DNA of 64,000 bases from Actinoplanes palleronii (GTDB lineage: Bacteria; Actinomycetota; Actinomycetes; Mycobacteriales; Micromonosporaceae). Location: the NCBI RefSeq assembly GCF_016862315.1, contig NZ_BOMS01000017.1:27675-91674 (forward strand), written 5' to 3'. A program made the position numbers and the translations under genes. Below, one piece after another: positions 8,907-17,648 of the stretch (position 1 is the stretch's first letter; the number at the start of each line of letters is the position of its first letter). The notes below the pieces were generated by a model that was given only the letters and a program-made list of their open reading frames with translations, ran no database searches and was not told where the DNA came from.

Positions 8907-10772
8907 CTACCTTTCGGGCGATCCGGCGTCCCGCAGGAAGGCCAGCTCCTCGTCGAGCGACACGGCCGGCACCGAGGACAGTCCTGGCAGCTCCGCGCCG
9001 ACCAGCAGCACCGGCCCGTGCCCGGACGACTCCGCCACCGCCTCGCCCAGCCGATGGTTGCGGTACACGTGCGCCGAGTCCGCCGGGTCGCCGAGATACC
9101 GCTCGGCCGTCGCCCGGGGCAGGTCGGCCCAGTCCAGCACCGGTTCCCGGGCCACCGCACACCGGAAGATCTCCGGCCGGCGCAGCACCGCGAGCGCGGC
9201 CAGCCAGCCGCCCAGCCGCCGCCCGCGCACCACGACCCGGGTCAGGTCCAGGTCGGGGTGTTTGCCGGTGAGCGCCCGCAGCGCGTCCACCAGGTCGGTC
9301 AGGGTGAGGTCGGCGAGCCGCCGGTGCACCGCCTTCTCGAAGCTCGGCGCGACGCCGGGCGTGCCCCGGGAATCCACGCTGACCACGGCGAACCCGGCGT
9401 CGGCCCACCACTGCCGCTCCTGCCAGGCGGCCGGGTCAGCCCGCACCTGCTGATGCCCCGGCCCGTCGCCGAGCGCGACCAGGACCGGCAGGCCGCCGCC
9501 GACGAACCCGGACGGATAGAGCACGGCGGCCGGCAGCCGCCGGTCGGTGACCCGTTCCAGCACCGGCGCCGGCGCGTACGGCAGCGCCGCCGCCACCGAC
9601 CGCAGCGTCCCGGCCGGCCGGTCCCCGCGCCACACCCGCACCCCGGCGACCAGCACGTCCCCGCCGGTGGCGAGCTCGTCGGCGGCCCCGGCCAGCCGGG
9701 TCACCTCGGGCCCGCCCCCGCCCAGCGAGGTACGCACCCGGAAGATCTCGCGCAGTGCCGGATCACCGAGGCTGCCCTCGACGATCAGGTCGGGTGCCCC
9801 GGCCGCGCCGCCCGGGCGGGGCAGCGTGCCGGCCACCCGGCGTACGTAGAGGCCGGGCGGGGTGAGCAGGCTGCCGTCGGCGAACAGGCACCGCGCGTCG
9901 AACCCGTCGTGTGCCAGCTCCCCGCCGACCAGCACCCGCCCGTCCGGCAGGTGCCGCGGCGTCCCCGGGATCGGCTCCACCCAGCGGGCGTCGGCGAGCT
10001 CCGCGTGCACCTGGCTCTCCCCGGTGCGCGGGTCGACCGAGAGCACCAGGCCGTGCTGCTGCATCCGGCGCAGCACGGTGATCAGTGGCCCGCCGCCGTC
10101 CCAGCGCACCTGCGCCAGGTGCGGATACGTCTCCCGGTCCCAGTGCACGTCCACCCAGCCGTCGGTCAGGTCGAGCAGGTGCAGGCTGGTCGCCGCGGCG
10201 CTCCGGACGGCCAGCACCTGGCCGCCGTCCGGGGCCCACCACCAGCCCCGGGTCCGGCCGAAGTCGCCCGCGGTGGCGCCGGGCACACCCCAGGCGATGC
10301 TGCCGCCGCGCTCGCGCCAGGCGTATCCGGGCTCGCCGGCCAGCAGCCGGTCGCCGTCCGGGCCGCTGACCCGCAGGGTCGCCGACCCGCCGGCGTCGGT
10401 GACGTATCCGATCCGGACACCCAGCGGGTCGGGCCGCGGGTCGGACACCGGCCCGGCGGTCGCGATCGCGGTGACCACTCCGGTGGTCAGGTCGGCGCGG
10501 AACAGCTCGCCGCCGCGGGTGAAGGCCGCGGTCCGGGCGTCCCGGTCCATCGCGTACGCCTCGATCGGCCCCGGCGCGACGAGCCGTTCGCCGCCGCCGG
10601 CCAGGTCGAGCAGCCAGAGGCCGGCCTCCGGGTCGGCCGGGCCGGACGAGCGCAGGAAGGTCACCCGCGCTCCGTCGGCGCCGACCTTGACGGCGTGCGG
10701 GGCGCCGTGGCGGAAGCCGCCGGTGCGCCCGGCGAGTCCGGGGTAGTCCACGACCTCAGCATCGCTGATCAA
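8907..10772 (-). CDS. S9 (prolyl oligopeptidase/DPP4-like) family protein, catalytic triad lost
   Basis: An N-terminal beta-propeller region is followed by an alpha/beta-hydrolase domain, as in S9 dipeptidyl peptidases. The nucleophile motif, normally GWSYGG, reads GRRLGG here (residues 517-522, Arg in place of Ser). The usual HG-ADDNV segment with the catalytic Asp is replaced by [10 protein letters not shown], and the protein ends before the His region. Flanking segments ([21 protein letters not shown] and RYLGDPAD) are still well kept, so this looks like a non-peptidase homologue under constraint, not random decay. The start is uncertain: a TTG at 10772 with GAGGG upstream, or a GTG at 10751. 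It is divergent from mshB. Confidence 0.8.
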   Translation of the reverse strand: MISDAEVVDYPGLAGRTGGFRHGAPHAVKVGADGARVTFLRSSGPADPEAGLWLLDLAGGGERLVAPGPIEAYAMDRDARTAAFTRGGELFRADLTTGVVTAIATAGPVSDPRPDPLGVRIGYVTDAGGSATLRVSGPDGDRLLAGEPGYAWRERGGSIAWGVPGATAGDFGRTRGWWWAPDGGQVLAVRSAAATSLHLLDLTDGWVDVHWDRETYPHLAQVRWDGGGPLITVLRRMQQHGLVLSVDPRTGESQVHAELADARWVEPIPGTPRHLPDGRVLVGGELAHDGFDARCLFADGSLLTPPGLYVRRVAGTLPRPGGAAGAPDLIVEGSLGDPALREIFRVRTSLGGGGPEVTRLAGAADELATGGDVLVAGVRVWRGDRPAGTLRSVAAALPYAPAPVLERVTDRRLPAAVLYPSGFVGGGLPVLVALGDGPGHQQVRADPAAWQERQWWADAGFAVVSVDSRGTPGVAPSFEKAVHRRLADLTLTDLVDALRALTGKHPDLDLTRVVVRGRRLGGWLAALAVLRRPEIFRCAVAREPVLDWADLPRATAERYLGDPADSAHVYRNHRLGEAVAESSGHGPVLLVGAELPGLSSVPAVSLDEELAFLRDAGSPER

Positions 10773-10844
10773 GGTGTGCCCTCGCGGGGTAAACCGTGGG
10801 CTCGTCGGGCGAACCGGTCGGTGGTCGCGCGTACAGTATCGGCC

Positions 10845-11741
10845 GTGACGCTCGACCGGACCGCTTCCGATTCGCTGCCCGCCCGCCGCCTGCTGCTGGT
10901 GCACGCCCACCCCGACGACGAGGTCATCGGGACCGGCGCGACCATGGCGCACTACGTCTCGACCGGCGCCCACGTGACGCTGGTGACCTGCACCCTCGGC
11001 GAGGAGGGTGAGATCCACGTCCCGGCGCTGTCGCAGCTCGCCGCGGCCGAGGCCGACCAGCTCGGGGGGTACCGCCTCGTCGAGTGGGAGCGCGCCTGTG
11101 CCGCGCTGGGCGTCACCGATCACCGCATGCTCGGCGGCCCGGGGCGCTACCGCGACTCCGGCATGATGGGCCTGCCCACCAACCAGCACCCGCGCGCCTT
11201 CTGGGGCGCCGACCTGGACGAGGCCGCCGCGCACCTGGTCGAGATCATGCGCGAGCTGCGCCCGCAGGTGATGATCACCTATGACGCGAACGGCTTCTAC
11301 GGTCACCCGGACCACATCCAGGCGCACCGGGTCGCGATGCGCGCCGCCGAGCTGGCCGGCCCGGACGCCCCGGAGAAGATCTACTGGACCGCGATGCCGC
11401 TGAGCGTGCTGCGCGACGGCATGGAGGCGTTCAAGGAGTCGGAGAACAACCCGTTCGCCGACGTGGAGAGCGTCGACGAGATGCCGTTCGGCACGCCGGA
11501 CGACGAGATCGCGGCCCGCATGGACGGCACCGACCACCACGCGAAGAAGACCGCGGCGATGCGCGCGCACGCCAGCCAGATCCCGGACAACTCCTGGCTC
11601 TACGGCATGGCCGGCGACTTCGGCGGCGAGTTCATGGGCGTGGAGTACTACACGCTGGTCAAGGGCGAGCGCGGCCCGGGCGAGGGCCCGCACAAGTGGG
11701 AGACCGACCTGTTCGCCGGTCTGGACCTGGACGGGTCATGA
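10845..11741 (+). CDS. mshB: N-acetyl-1-D-myo-inositol-2-amino-2-deoxy-alpha-D-glucopyranoside deacetylase (MshB)
   Basis: MshB removes the acetyl group from GlcNAc-Ins to give GlcN-Ins, the second committed step of mycothiol synthesis. The zinc-binding signature HAHPDDE is near residue 20 and the distal motif GHPDHIQAH near 150, as in the PIG-L/LmbE deacetylase family. From the GTG at 10845 the protein has 298 residues, the usual size. The stop overlaps the next gene by 4 bases. Together with the mycoredoxin at 48.7 kb it shows that mycothiol is the thiol buffer of this organism. Confidence 0.95.
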   Translation: MTLDRTASDSLPARRLLLVHAHPDDEVIGTGATMAHYVSTGAHVTLVTCTLGEEGEIHVPALSQLAAAEADQLGGYRLVEWERACAALGVTDHRMLGGPGRYRDSGMMGLPTNQHPRAFWGADLDEAAAHLVEIMRELRPQVMITYDANGFYGHPDHIQAHRVAMRAAELAGPDAPEKIYWTAMPLSVLRDGMEAFKESENNPFADVESVDEMPFGTPDDEIAARMDGTDHHAKKTAAMRAHASQIPDNSWLYGMAGDFGGEFMGVEYYTLVKGERGPGEGPHKWETDLFAGLDLDGS

Positions 11742-12223
11742 CCGTGTCGGAGGCGCCCGGGCAGCAGGTCGAGGCCACCCCCGCCGCCGGCCGGCCGGTC
11801 TGGGACGTCGCGCTGCGCTCCGCCGGCGTGCTGATCAGCGTGGTCGCCACGGTGGTCACCACGCTGCTCGAGGTCGAGCTGAGCGTGCTGCGGGTGGGCG
11901 GCGTGACCGGGCTGTTCCACGGTGACGCCGCGATCTGGACCGGCGGCGGCGCGCTGACCGGCCTGGCCGTCCCGCTCACCGTCGGCGCCAACCTGGGGCT
12001 GGCCTGGCTGGCGGTCACCACGATCGGGCGCAGCTGGGGGATCGGCGTGCCGTGGGCGCTCTGGACCCTGCTGATGCTGGGCGCGGCCGGCACCCGGACC
12101 GCCGAGGGCGACTATCTGCTCGGCGGCGACAACTGGGTGGCGCTGGTGATGATCCTGGCCGGCAGCCTGTCGTTCGCGTTCTACGCGTACAAAATGATCA
12201 TGAAGCCGATCAAGCAGGGCTGA
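11738..12223 (+). CDS. Four-helix membrane protein of unknown function, coupled to mshB
   Basis: The 161-residue protein has four hydrophobic segments (about 26-45, 67-90, 103-118, 132-150) and short soluble ends. Its ATG overlaps the mshB stop (ATGA), so the two are co-translated. A membrane protein also follows mshB in mycobacteria (Rv1171 after Rv1170), so the linkage is old, but its function is not known to me. Confidence 0.82.
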   Translation: MTVSEAPGQQVEATPAAGRPVWDVALRSAGVLISVVATVVTTLLEVELSVLRVGGVTGLFHGDAAIWTGGGALTGLAVPLTVGANLGLAWLAVTTIGRSWGIGVPWALWTLLMLGAAGTRTAEGDYLLGGDNWVALVMILAGSLSFAFYAYKMIMKPIKQG

Positions 12224-12354
12224 TTTCTCAGACGACTCTCAGCCCGCCTCTAGGAACTCCCGCGCACCATCCGCGAAGATGACCGGGAGATCGAGCGCCG
12301 CGGGTTCGTCCGGCGCTACGATCCCGGCCACGATTCGTTCCCCGGGAGGACTTG

Positions 12355-12822
12355 ATGACGCAGCAGCGCTGGTTCCGGATCACGGTGCTGGCGGTCGCCC
12401 TGTTCGTGATCAACGCGGTGACCAGACTGGTCGTCCGCATCGGATTCGACAGTACGGACACCGCTCAGAGCCGTGGTTCCATCGTCATGTTCGGTCTGGT
12501 CGCGGTCCTGCTGGGCACCCTGACCTTCGTCTGGTCGCAGAGCCGGCGGTCCGCCGACTGGCTGCCCGACGTCGGCGGCGGCGCGCTCGGCGGGATGCTG
12601 CTGACCGTCCTGCTGGGACCGTTCATCAGCGGCAGCGAGCCGTTCGCGAACGGCGGCGGCGACTTCTTCGCGCAGATCTGGCTCTACGCCGCGTGCGCCG
12701 TCGCCGGCTCGGCGATCGGGTACGGGATCGCGGTCATGCTGGGCCGCGACTTCCGCTCCCGTTCGCTGCAGGCCTACAGCCGGGCCCGGACCGCGCGGCC
12801 CCGCCGGGTCGTCCGCCGCTAG
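12355..12822 (+). CDS. Small membrane protein of unknown function
   Basis: The 155-residue protein has about four hydrophobic segments and an Arg-rich C-terminal tail (ARTARPRRVVRR). GGGAGGA lies 4 bases before the ATG, a strong ribosome site. A helix near residues 78-92 is rich in small residues (GGGALGGMLLTVLLG). The stop codon shares a 4-base overlap with the convergent acetyltransferase gene. I do not recognise a named family. Confidence 0.75.
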   Translation: MTQQRWFRITVLAVALFVINAVTRLVVRIGFDSTDTAQSRGSIVMFGLVAVLLGTLTFVWSQSRRSADWLPDVGGGALGGMLLTVLLGPFISGSEPFANGGGDFFAQIWLYAACAVAGSAIGYGIAVMLGRDFRSRSLQAYSRARTARPRRVVRR

Positions 12823-13781
12823 CTGATCGGGGCTTCCCGGGTCAGGTAGGTGTGGTGGGTGCTGAAGCCCATCCGGCCGTAGAGCGCGACCGCCGCCGTG
12901 TTCCGCTCCTCCACCTGGAGGTAGGCGCGCGACGACCCGTGCTGTGCGGCCCACTGCGCCAGCCCGCGGACCACGTGCCGGCCCAGGCCGCGCCGGCGCG
13001 CGGCCGGTGCGGTCTGCAGCAGCGACACGCCCAGCCAGCGGTCCGGTCCGGTGATCGCGCCGCGGGCGACCGCGAGCAGGTCACCGTCCGCGTCCCGGAC
13101 GTGCGCGAAGACCTTTTCCGGTACGCCGTTGAGGATCCGGATCGCGGAGGCCGGCAGGGTGCCCTTGTGCTCGGCGACCATCGCGTACCAGTCGTCGCCG
13201 GGGGAGTCGGCCAGGTCGACGGGTGGCAGGTCGGTGCGGGCCGGCGCGGCCAGGATCGGGGCCAGCGGGCTGGTCTGCACCAGGGTGAGCGGCCGGGCCG
13301 ACCACCCGCGCGCGTCGAGTGTGGCGTTGACCGGCGCGGCCAGCGGCATCGGCGCGTTGATCAGCGGGCGCTGGCCGTGGTCGTGGTACCAGCGTTCGAC
13401 AGCGTCGATCGCGGCGTCGAGGGGCCGGTCCGGGTCGCCGACCGCGAGCGCCGAGTTCGCCCGGCCGGTCCAGTTGTCCGCGGCGCGCAGCAGCCAGTTG
13501 CCCAGCTTGGCGCGGACCGGCGCGGGCCAGGCCGCGTCGGCGGCGAGCTCGAGGGCGATCACCGAGGCGGCGTGCGGGCGGCTGGCCGGCGGGACCCGCT
13601 TGGCCCGGTGCACCTCGCGCAGCGGCACCCGCAGGGTTCCCTTGTCGGTCGCTATGGTGAGATCGGTCTCCGTGAGGTCGACGAGCTCGCCCAGCGCATC
13701 CGTGAAGAGCGGTCGATCATTGGATACGCCTACAATTCGCCGTACCACCACACGGTGTCCCACATCCTGCTGTCGGAGCAC
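12819..13781 (-). CDS. GNAT acetyltransferase of the Rv0428c/Cg3035 type (possible N-acetylglutamate synthase)
   Basis: The 320-residue protein has an N-terminal small beta-barrel region (about 1-60), a middle segment, and a C-terminal GNAT domain. The acetyl-CoA loop is in TAPAARRRGLGRHVVRGLA, followed by YLQVEERNTAAVALYGRMGF. This layout matches the Rv0428c/Cg3035 group; Cg3035 of Corynebacterium glutamicum has been described as a novel N-acetylglutamate synthase, the first enzyme of arginine synthesis. The GTG start at 13781 has GGGAGG six bases upstream. It is divergent from fdxA. The function is inferred from layout only, and no other arginine gene is nearby. Confidence 0.72.
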   Translation of the reverse strand: MLRQQDVGHRVVVRRIVGVSNDRPLFTDALGELVDLTETDLTIATDKGTLRVPLREVHRAKRVPPASRPHAASVIALELAADAAWPAPVRAKLGNWLLRAADNWTGRANSALAVGDPDRPLDAAIDAVERWYHDHGQRPLINAPMPLAAPVNATLDARGWSARPLTLVQTSPLAPILAAPARTDLPPVDLADSPGDDWYAMVAEHKGTLPASAIRILNGVPEKVFAHVRDADGDLLAVARGAITGPDRWLGVSLLQTAPAARRRGLGRHVVRGLAQWAAQHGSSRAYLQVEERNTAAVALYGRMGFSTHHTYLTREAPIS

Positions 13782-13863
13782 GCATTACCTCCCTCGGCGG
13801 GAATACTAGGCTCTGCATTTGTCGTCGGCGGTCCCCGCGGCGTGGCTTTGAAGGGAAAGACCC

Positions 13864-14190
13864 GTGACCTACATCATCGCTGAGCCCTGCCTCGATGTTC
13901 TCGACAAGGCGTGCATCGAAGAGTGCCCGGTCGACTGCATTTACGAGGGCAACCGGATGCTCTACATCCACCCCGATGAGTGCGTCGACTGCGGGGCCTG
14001 TGAGCCGGTCTGCCCGGTCGAGGCGATCTTCTACGAGGACGACGTCCCGGAGCAGTGGAAGGACTACACGAACGCGAACTACGAGTTCTTCGAGGACCTC
14101 GGCTCGCCCGGTGGCGCCTCCAAGGTCGGCAAGATCGACAAGGACACGCCGTTCATCCTGGCCCAGCCGCCGCGCGGGGACGCACACTGA
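13864..14190 (+). CDS. fdxA: 7Fe ferredoxin (FdxA/FdxC type)
   Basis: The 108-residue protein has the cysteine pattern of [3Fe-4S][4Fe-4S] ferredoxins: C9 and the CIEECPVDC region, then [16 protein letters not shown]. The C-terminal half (about 60-108) is the family extension. The GTG start has AAGGGAAAG upstream. It passes electrons to unidentified partners, possibly P450s or oxidoreductases elsewhere. The gene is directly followed by, and overlaps, dapC, the same order as fdxC-Rv1178 in M. tuberculosis. Confidence 0.95.
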   Translation: MTYIIAEPCLDVLDKACIEECPVDCIYEGNRMLYIHPDECVDCGACEPVCPVEAIFYEDDVPEQWKDYTNANYEFFEDLGSPGGASKVGKIDKDTPFILAQPPRGDAH

Positions 14191-15284
14191 GCGCTCTGTC
14201 GTCGGCCCTGCCGGATTTCCCCTGGGACCTGCTGGAGCCGGCCAAGACTCTCGCCGCGTCCCACCCGGACGGCATCGTCGACCTCTCGGTCGGCACGCCG
14301 GTCGACTCGGTCCCCGCGGTCATCCGGCAGGCCCTCGTCGAGGCGGTCGACTCGCCGGGCTATCCGCTGACCGCGGGCACGCCGCAGTTGCGTGCCGCCA
14401 TCGCGGGCTGGCTGGCCCGGTCCTGTCACGCCTCCGGTGAGCTGGGCGTGCTGCCCACCATCGGTTCCAAGGAGATGGTCGCCTGGCTGCCGACGCTGCT
14501 CGGCGTCGGCCCCGGCGACGCGGTGGTGATCCCGCAGGTCTGCTACCCGACGTACGAGGTCGGTGTCCGCCTGGCCGGCGCCGAGGTGATCCGTTCCGAC
14601 GCGCTCACCGCGGCCGGCCCGGCCCGGGTCAAGCTGGTCTGGATCAACTCGCCGTCCAACCCGACCGGCCGGGTGCTGCCCGCCGAGCACCTGCGCAAGG
14701 TGGTCGCCTGGGCCCGCGAGCGCGGCGCCGTGGTGGCCAGCGACGAGTGCTACCTGTCGCTGGGCTGGGAGTCCGAGCCGGTGTCGGTGCTCTCCGACGA
14801 GGTGACCGGCGGCGACTACACCGGCGTGCTGGCCGTCCACTCGCTCTCCAAGCGGTCCAATCTGGCCGGTTACCGGGCCGGTTTCGTCGGTGGCGATCCG
14901 GCCCTGATCGCCGAGCTGCTCGCGGTACGCAAGCACGCCGGCATGATCCCGCCGGCCCCGGTGCAGGCGGCCATGGTCGCCGCGCTGGCCGATGAGGAGC
15001 ACGTGGTCGTGCAGCGCGCGCGGTATGCGGCTCGCCGCGAGACCCTGCGTGCCGCCCTGACCGAGGCCGGTTTCGCGATCAGCCACTCGGAGGCCGGGCT
15101 GTACCTCTGGGCCACCCGGGGTGAGGACTGCTGGCAGACCGTCGACCGGCTGGCCAAACGCGGGATCCTGGCCGCGCCGGGTGCGTTCTACGGCCCGGCC
15201 GCCGGGCAGCACGTCCGGATCGCGCTGACCGCGACCGACGAGCGGGTGGCCGCGGCCGCGGACCGTCTCACCGAACCGTTCTGA
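14187..15284 (+). CDS. dapC: Succinyldiaminopimelate transaminase (actinobacterial DapC type)
   Basis: This PLP-dependent class I/II aminotransferase is assigned to the N-succinyl-L,L-diaminopimelate step of lysine and peptidoglycan precursor synthesis. PLP-fold markers are NSPSNPTG, the lysine in [15 protein letters not shown], and the C-terminal [17 protein letters not shown]. The conserved N-terminus ([18 protein letters not shown]) begins right at the fdxA stop. No ATG, GTG or TTG lies in this frame between position 14055 (deep inside fdxA) and that conserved block. The likely start is therefore CTG at 14187, overlapping TGA as CTGA, with GGGGA six bases upstream. Length is 365 residues. 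Confidence 0.9.
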   Translation: MSALSSALPDFPWDLLEPAKTLAASHPDGIVDLSVGTPVDSVPAVIRQALVEAVDSPGYPLTAGTPQLRAAIAGWLARSCHASGELGVLPTIGSKEMVAWLPTLLGVGPGDAVVIPQVCYPTYEVGVRLAGAEVIRSDALTAAGPARVKLVWINSPSNPTGRVLPAEHLRKVVAWARERGAVVASDECYLSLGWESEPVSVLSDEVTGGDYTGVLAVHSLSKRSNLAGYRAGFVGGDPALIAELLAVRKHAGMIPPAPVQAAMVAALADEEHVVVQRARYAARRETLRAALTEAGFAISHSEAGLYLWATRGEDCWQTVDRLAKRGILAAPGAFYGPAAGQHVRIALTATDERVAAAADRLTEPF

Positions 15285-15327
15285 CCCGCCGTTTCTGATC
15301 CGCCGTCGTGGGAGAACAGGAGTGCTC

Positions 15328-15984
15328 GTGGACCAGCCGGTCGTCGTCGTCCGTGGTGAGGCCGTTCACGAGGTGCCGCCGGACGAGGCCACCTTCCAGG
15401 TGACGGTGTCCGCGGCGGACCGTGACCGGCCGCTGGTGGTCCGCCGGTTGACCGAGCGCTCGGCCGGCATCGACACGCTGCTGGACTCCTACGACCAGGC
15501 CGGTCTGCGCCGGGAGACCTCCGGGATGAACGTCTATCCCGAGTTCCGGCGCGGCGAGAAGGTGACCCGGTACCACGGCCAGATCAGCATGACGGTGACG
15601 GTGACCGATTTTGCCATCCTCGGTGAGCTGATGACCCGGCTCGCCGGTGACGGCCTGGTGTCGCTGTCCGGCCCGTGGTGGCGGTTGCGGCCGGGCAGCC
15701 CGGCCGGTGCCGCGGTGCGCCGCGCGGCGATCGGCGACGCGCTGAGCCGGGCCCGTGACTACGCCGCCGCGGTCGGCGCCCGGCTGGACCGGCTCGTCGA
15801 GATCTCCGACACCGACGGTGGCGGCGGCGCGATCTATGCTGCCCGGTCCATGCAGGTCACGAACCTCTCCGGCGCCGCGGCGGACGGCGCCGAGCCGGCT
15901 CTGGACGTGACCCCGCAGATGCAGACCGTGTCGGCACAGGTCCTGCTCCGGGCACTGATCACGAACCCGGAGAGCCTGGGCTGA
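15328..15984 (+). CDS. SIMPL domain protein (DUF541)
   Basis: The 218-residue protein shows the SIMPL/DUF541 fold: an N-terminal strand VVVRGEAVHEVPPDEATFQVTV, a central helix, and the C-terminal QTVSAQVLLRALI. Members in other bacteria are periplasmic or cytosolic and are poorly understood; no signal peptide is visible here. AGGAG sits 5 bases before the GTG at 15328, so this start is preferred to the GTG two codons upstream. It follows dapC by 43 bases and may be transcribed with it. Confidence 0.78.
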   Translation: MDQPVVVVRGEAVHEVPPDEATFQVTVSAADRDRPLVVRRLTERSAGIDTLLDSYDQAGLRRETSGMNVYPEFRRGEKVTRYHGQISMTVTVTDFAILGELMTRLAGDGLVSLSGPWWRLRPGSPAGAAVRRAAIGDALSRARDYAAAVGARLDRLVEISDTDGGGGAIYAARSMQVTNLSGAAADGAEPALDVTPQMQTVSAQVLLRALITNPESLG

Positions 15985-16070
15985 TCTGAGCGTTCCGGAC
16001 CCCGGGCCGCTGATCTGAGCGTTCCGGGCCCCGGCCCGGGCTGATCTAGCCGTTCCGGTCCGCGCGGCGG
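15981..16070. repeat. About 30-bp tandem repeat, three copies, starting at the SIMPL stop codon
   Basis: Units begin at 15981, 16010 and 16041, each with CTGATCTGAGCGTTCCGG or a close variant followed by a C/G run. The first unit contains the stop codon of the SIMPL gene (TGA at 15982-15984), so the repeat appears to have grown from the gene end. The C/G runs can pair with each other, which could help end transcription. Confidence 0.8.
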
Positions 16071-16093
16071 CCAGGTCCACCAGACTCGACCGC

Positions 16094-17341
16094 ATGCGCA
16101 CGGGCCTCGGGCACCTGCTCCTGCGGGTGGCGAACGTGAATCCGCGCAGCGTGGCGACGCACTCGGATCGCGTGTTGTACCGCTCGATCGGCGTCTTCAT
16201 CCTGCTCTACTTCGGCTACGCCACGATCGGTGGCGCCGCCTTCATCGACGCCAGCAGCGGCTACCGGCATCCCTGGTACCAGTGGCTGTTCGGCCCGCTG
16301 GTCGCGATCGGCGTGGTGGCCTACGACCGGGCCGTGGTCGGCCGGGTCCAGATCAACTACGACCGGCTCGACTCGACCGATCCGGATCAGCTGCTGCGCC
16401 CGCCGACGCTGGGCCTCTATCTGGGCCGGATCGGACTGGCGCTGCTCTTCGCGCTGGTGGTCACGGAGCCGCTGATGCTGGCCCGGTACCGCGGTGAGCT
16501 CGACGCCCGGCTCGCCGTCACGCACAGCTCCGACCTCAGCCGGCTGGACGCGAGCGGGGCGGTGGCCGGCTATCAGGCCCGGCTCGCCGAGCTGCGGCGG
16601 CAGACGACCGGCGACGACGCGGCGGTGCGTGCGCTGAGTGACCGGGCGGCCGGAAAACGCCGCGATGCTCGCACGCTGTATCGGCAGGCGCTTGCCGACT
16701 CGGCCGGGTCCGGCGTCACGCACAGTCCCGGTTGCCCGCGTGGTGGTTACTGCTTCGACCTGGTGCGCCGCTCCCGGTCCCTGGACGTGCAGGCCACCGC
16801 GCTCGACCGGCAGGCCGCCGAACTGCAGCGCGACCAGCGGCCGGAGCGGGTCGCCCGGGCCGCCGAGCAGTCCCGGCTGTCGGCTCTGGCGACGACCGAG
16901 CGGGCCGGCAACGCCGCCGCGGTGCGCGGGGACTCCGGTTTCGGCGCGCGGACCGCCGCGATGTGGCACCTGGTCACCGCGGACTTCTGGGGCGTCGGCA
17001 TCCACTATCTGGGCATCGCGTTGCTGCTGATGGCCCTGGACTGCGCCGCGATCGGCCTCAAGTTCGTCTCCCGGGGCAACGCCTACGAGCGCAACGAGGC
17101 CCGGTCGGCGCGACTGCGCGAGCACGAGGCCGCGTTGATCCACGAGCGCGAGGTCCACGACGCCCGCACGTATGGCGACGTGACCGCGAAGGTCGTCGCC
17201 GACGGTATCGAAGCAGCCAGTAAGGATGTTCAGCTGGCGTTTGCCGCTACGGAGCGTGCTCGCGCGGTGTTACACACCGCAGTGGTCGCGGATCCGTCGG
17301 AGATCGAGCGCCGCTACTGGAACGACCGCATCGACGCCTGA
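16094..17341 (+). CDS. DUF4407 family membrane protein
   Basis: The 415-residue protein has two hydrophobic segments near the N-terminus (about 34-52 and 64-80), a third at 116-134, a long charged region with coiled-coil character and a Cys pair (GCPRGGYC), and a fourth segment at about 301-322. A charged C-terminal helix follows. This matches DUF4407 proteins, whose role is unknown. The family call rests on the topology and the segment ATHSDRVLYRSIGVFILLYF. The ATG at 16094 lacks a clear ribosome site. It stands alone. Confidence 0.75.
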   Translation: MRTGLGHLLLRVANVNPRSVATHSDRVLYRSIGVFILLYFGYATIGGAAFIDASSGYRHPWYQWLFGPLVAIGVVAYDRAVVGRVQINYDRLDSTDPDQLLRPPTLGLYLGRIGLALLFALVVTEPLMLARYRGELDARLAVTHSSDLSRLDASGAVAGYQARLAELRRQTTGDDAAVRALSDRAAGKRRDARTLYRQALADSAGSGVTHSPGCPRGGYCFDLVRRSRSLDVQATALDRQAAELQRDQRPERVARAAEQSRLSALATTERAGNAAAVRGDSGFGARTAAMWHLVTADFWGVGIHYLGIALLLMALDCAAIGLKFVSRGNAYERNEARSARLREHEAALIHEREVHDARTYGDVTAKVVADGIEAASKDVQLAFAATERARAVLHTAVVADPSEIERRYWNDRIDA

Positions 17342-17544
17342 GCGCTTTCCCAAAATCAAGATCAAATTCCAGATGTCGTGCGTCCGCCGGGGTTCAGATC
17401 GTCGCTCCCGCCGGGACCCCTGCGGGCTCCGCAGGCCGCTGGCGCGTCCCGAACGCGAAGCCCTCCGGGGCGACGCCCGTGGGTGGTAGCGGTCAACCCC
17501 AACCCCATGCGGCGGGCCGGAAGTCGTGACGGCGGCGGGTGACT

Positions 17545-17597
17545 GGCTGGCTCTCAGGGGTGCCTCCGTGTGCCGGAGGCACCCCTGAGAGCCAGCC
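17545..17597. repeat. Dispersed 53-bp palindromic element, copy C (perfect)
   Basis: Two 24-nt arms pair perfectly around a 5-nt loop (TGTGC, 17569-17573). The arm core is GGCTGGCTCTCAGGGGTGCC. It lies in the 17342-17648 interval between the convergent DUF4407 and SDR genes, which otherwise shows no gene. It could act as a bidirectional terminator here, but the same sequence elsewhere points to a repetitive element. Confidence 0.9.
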
Positions 17598-17648
17598 GGA
17601 GCCGGGACCGCGCCGCGGTCGTGCACAGGGGGCGGGGTGTCGCTGAGC

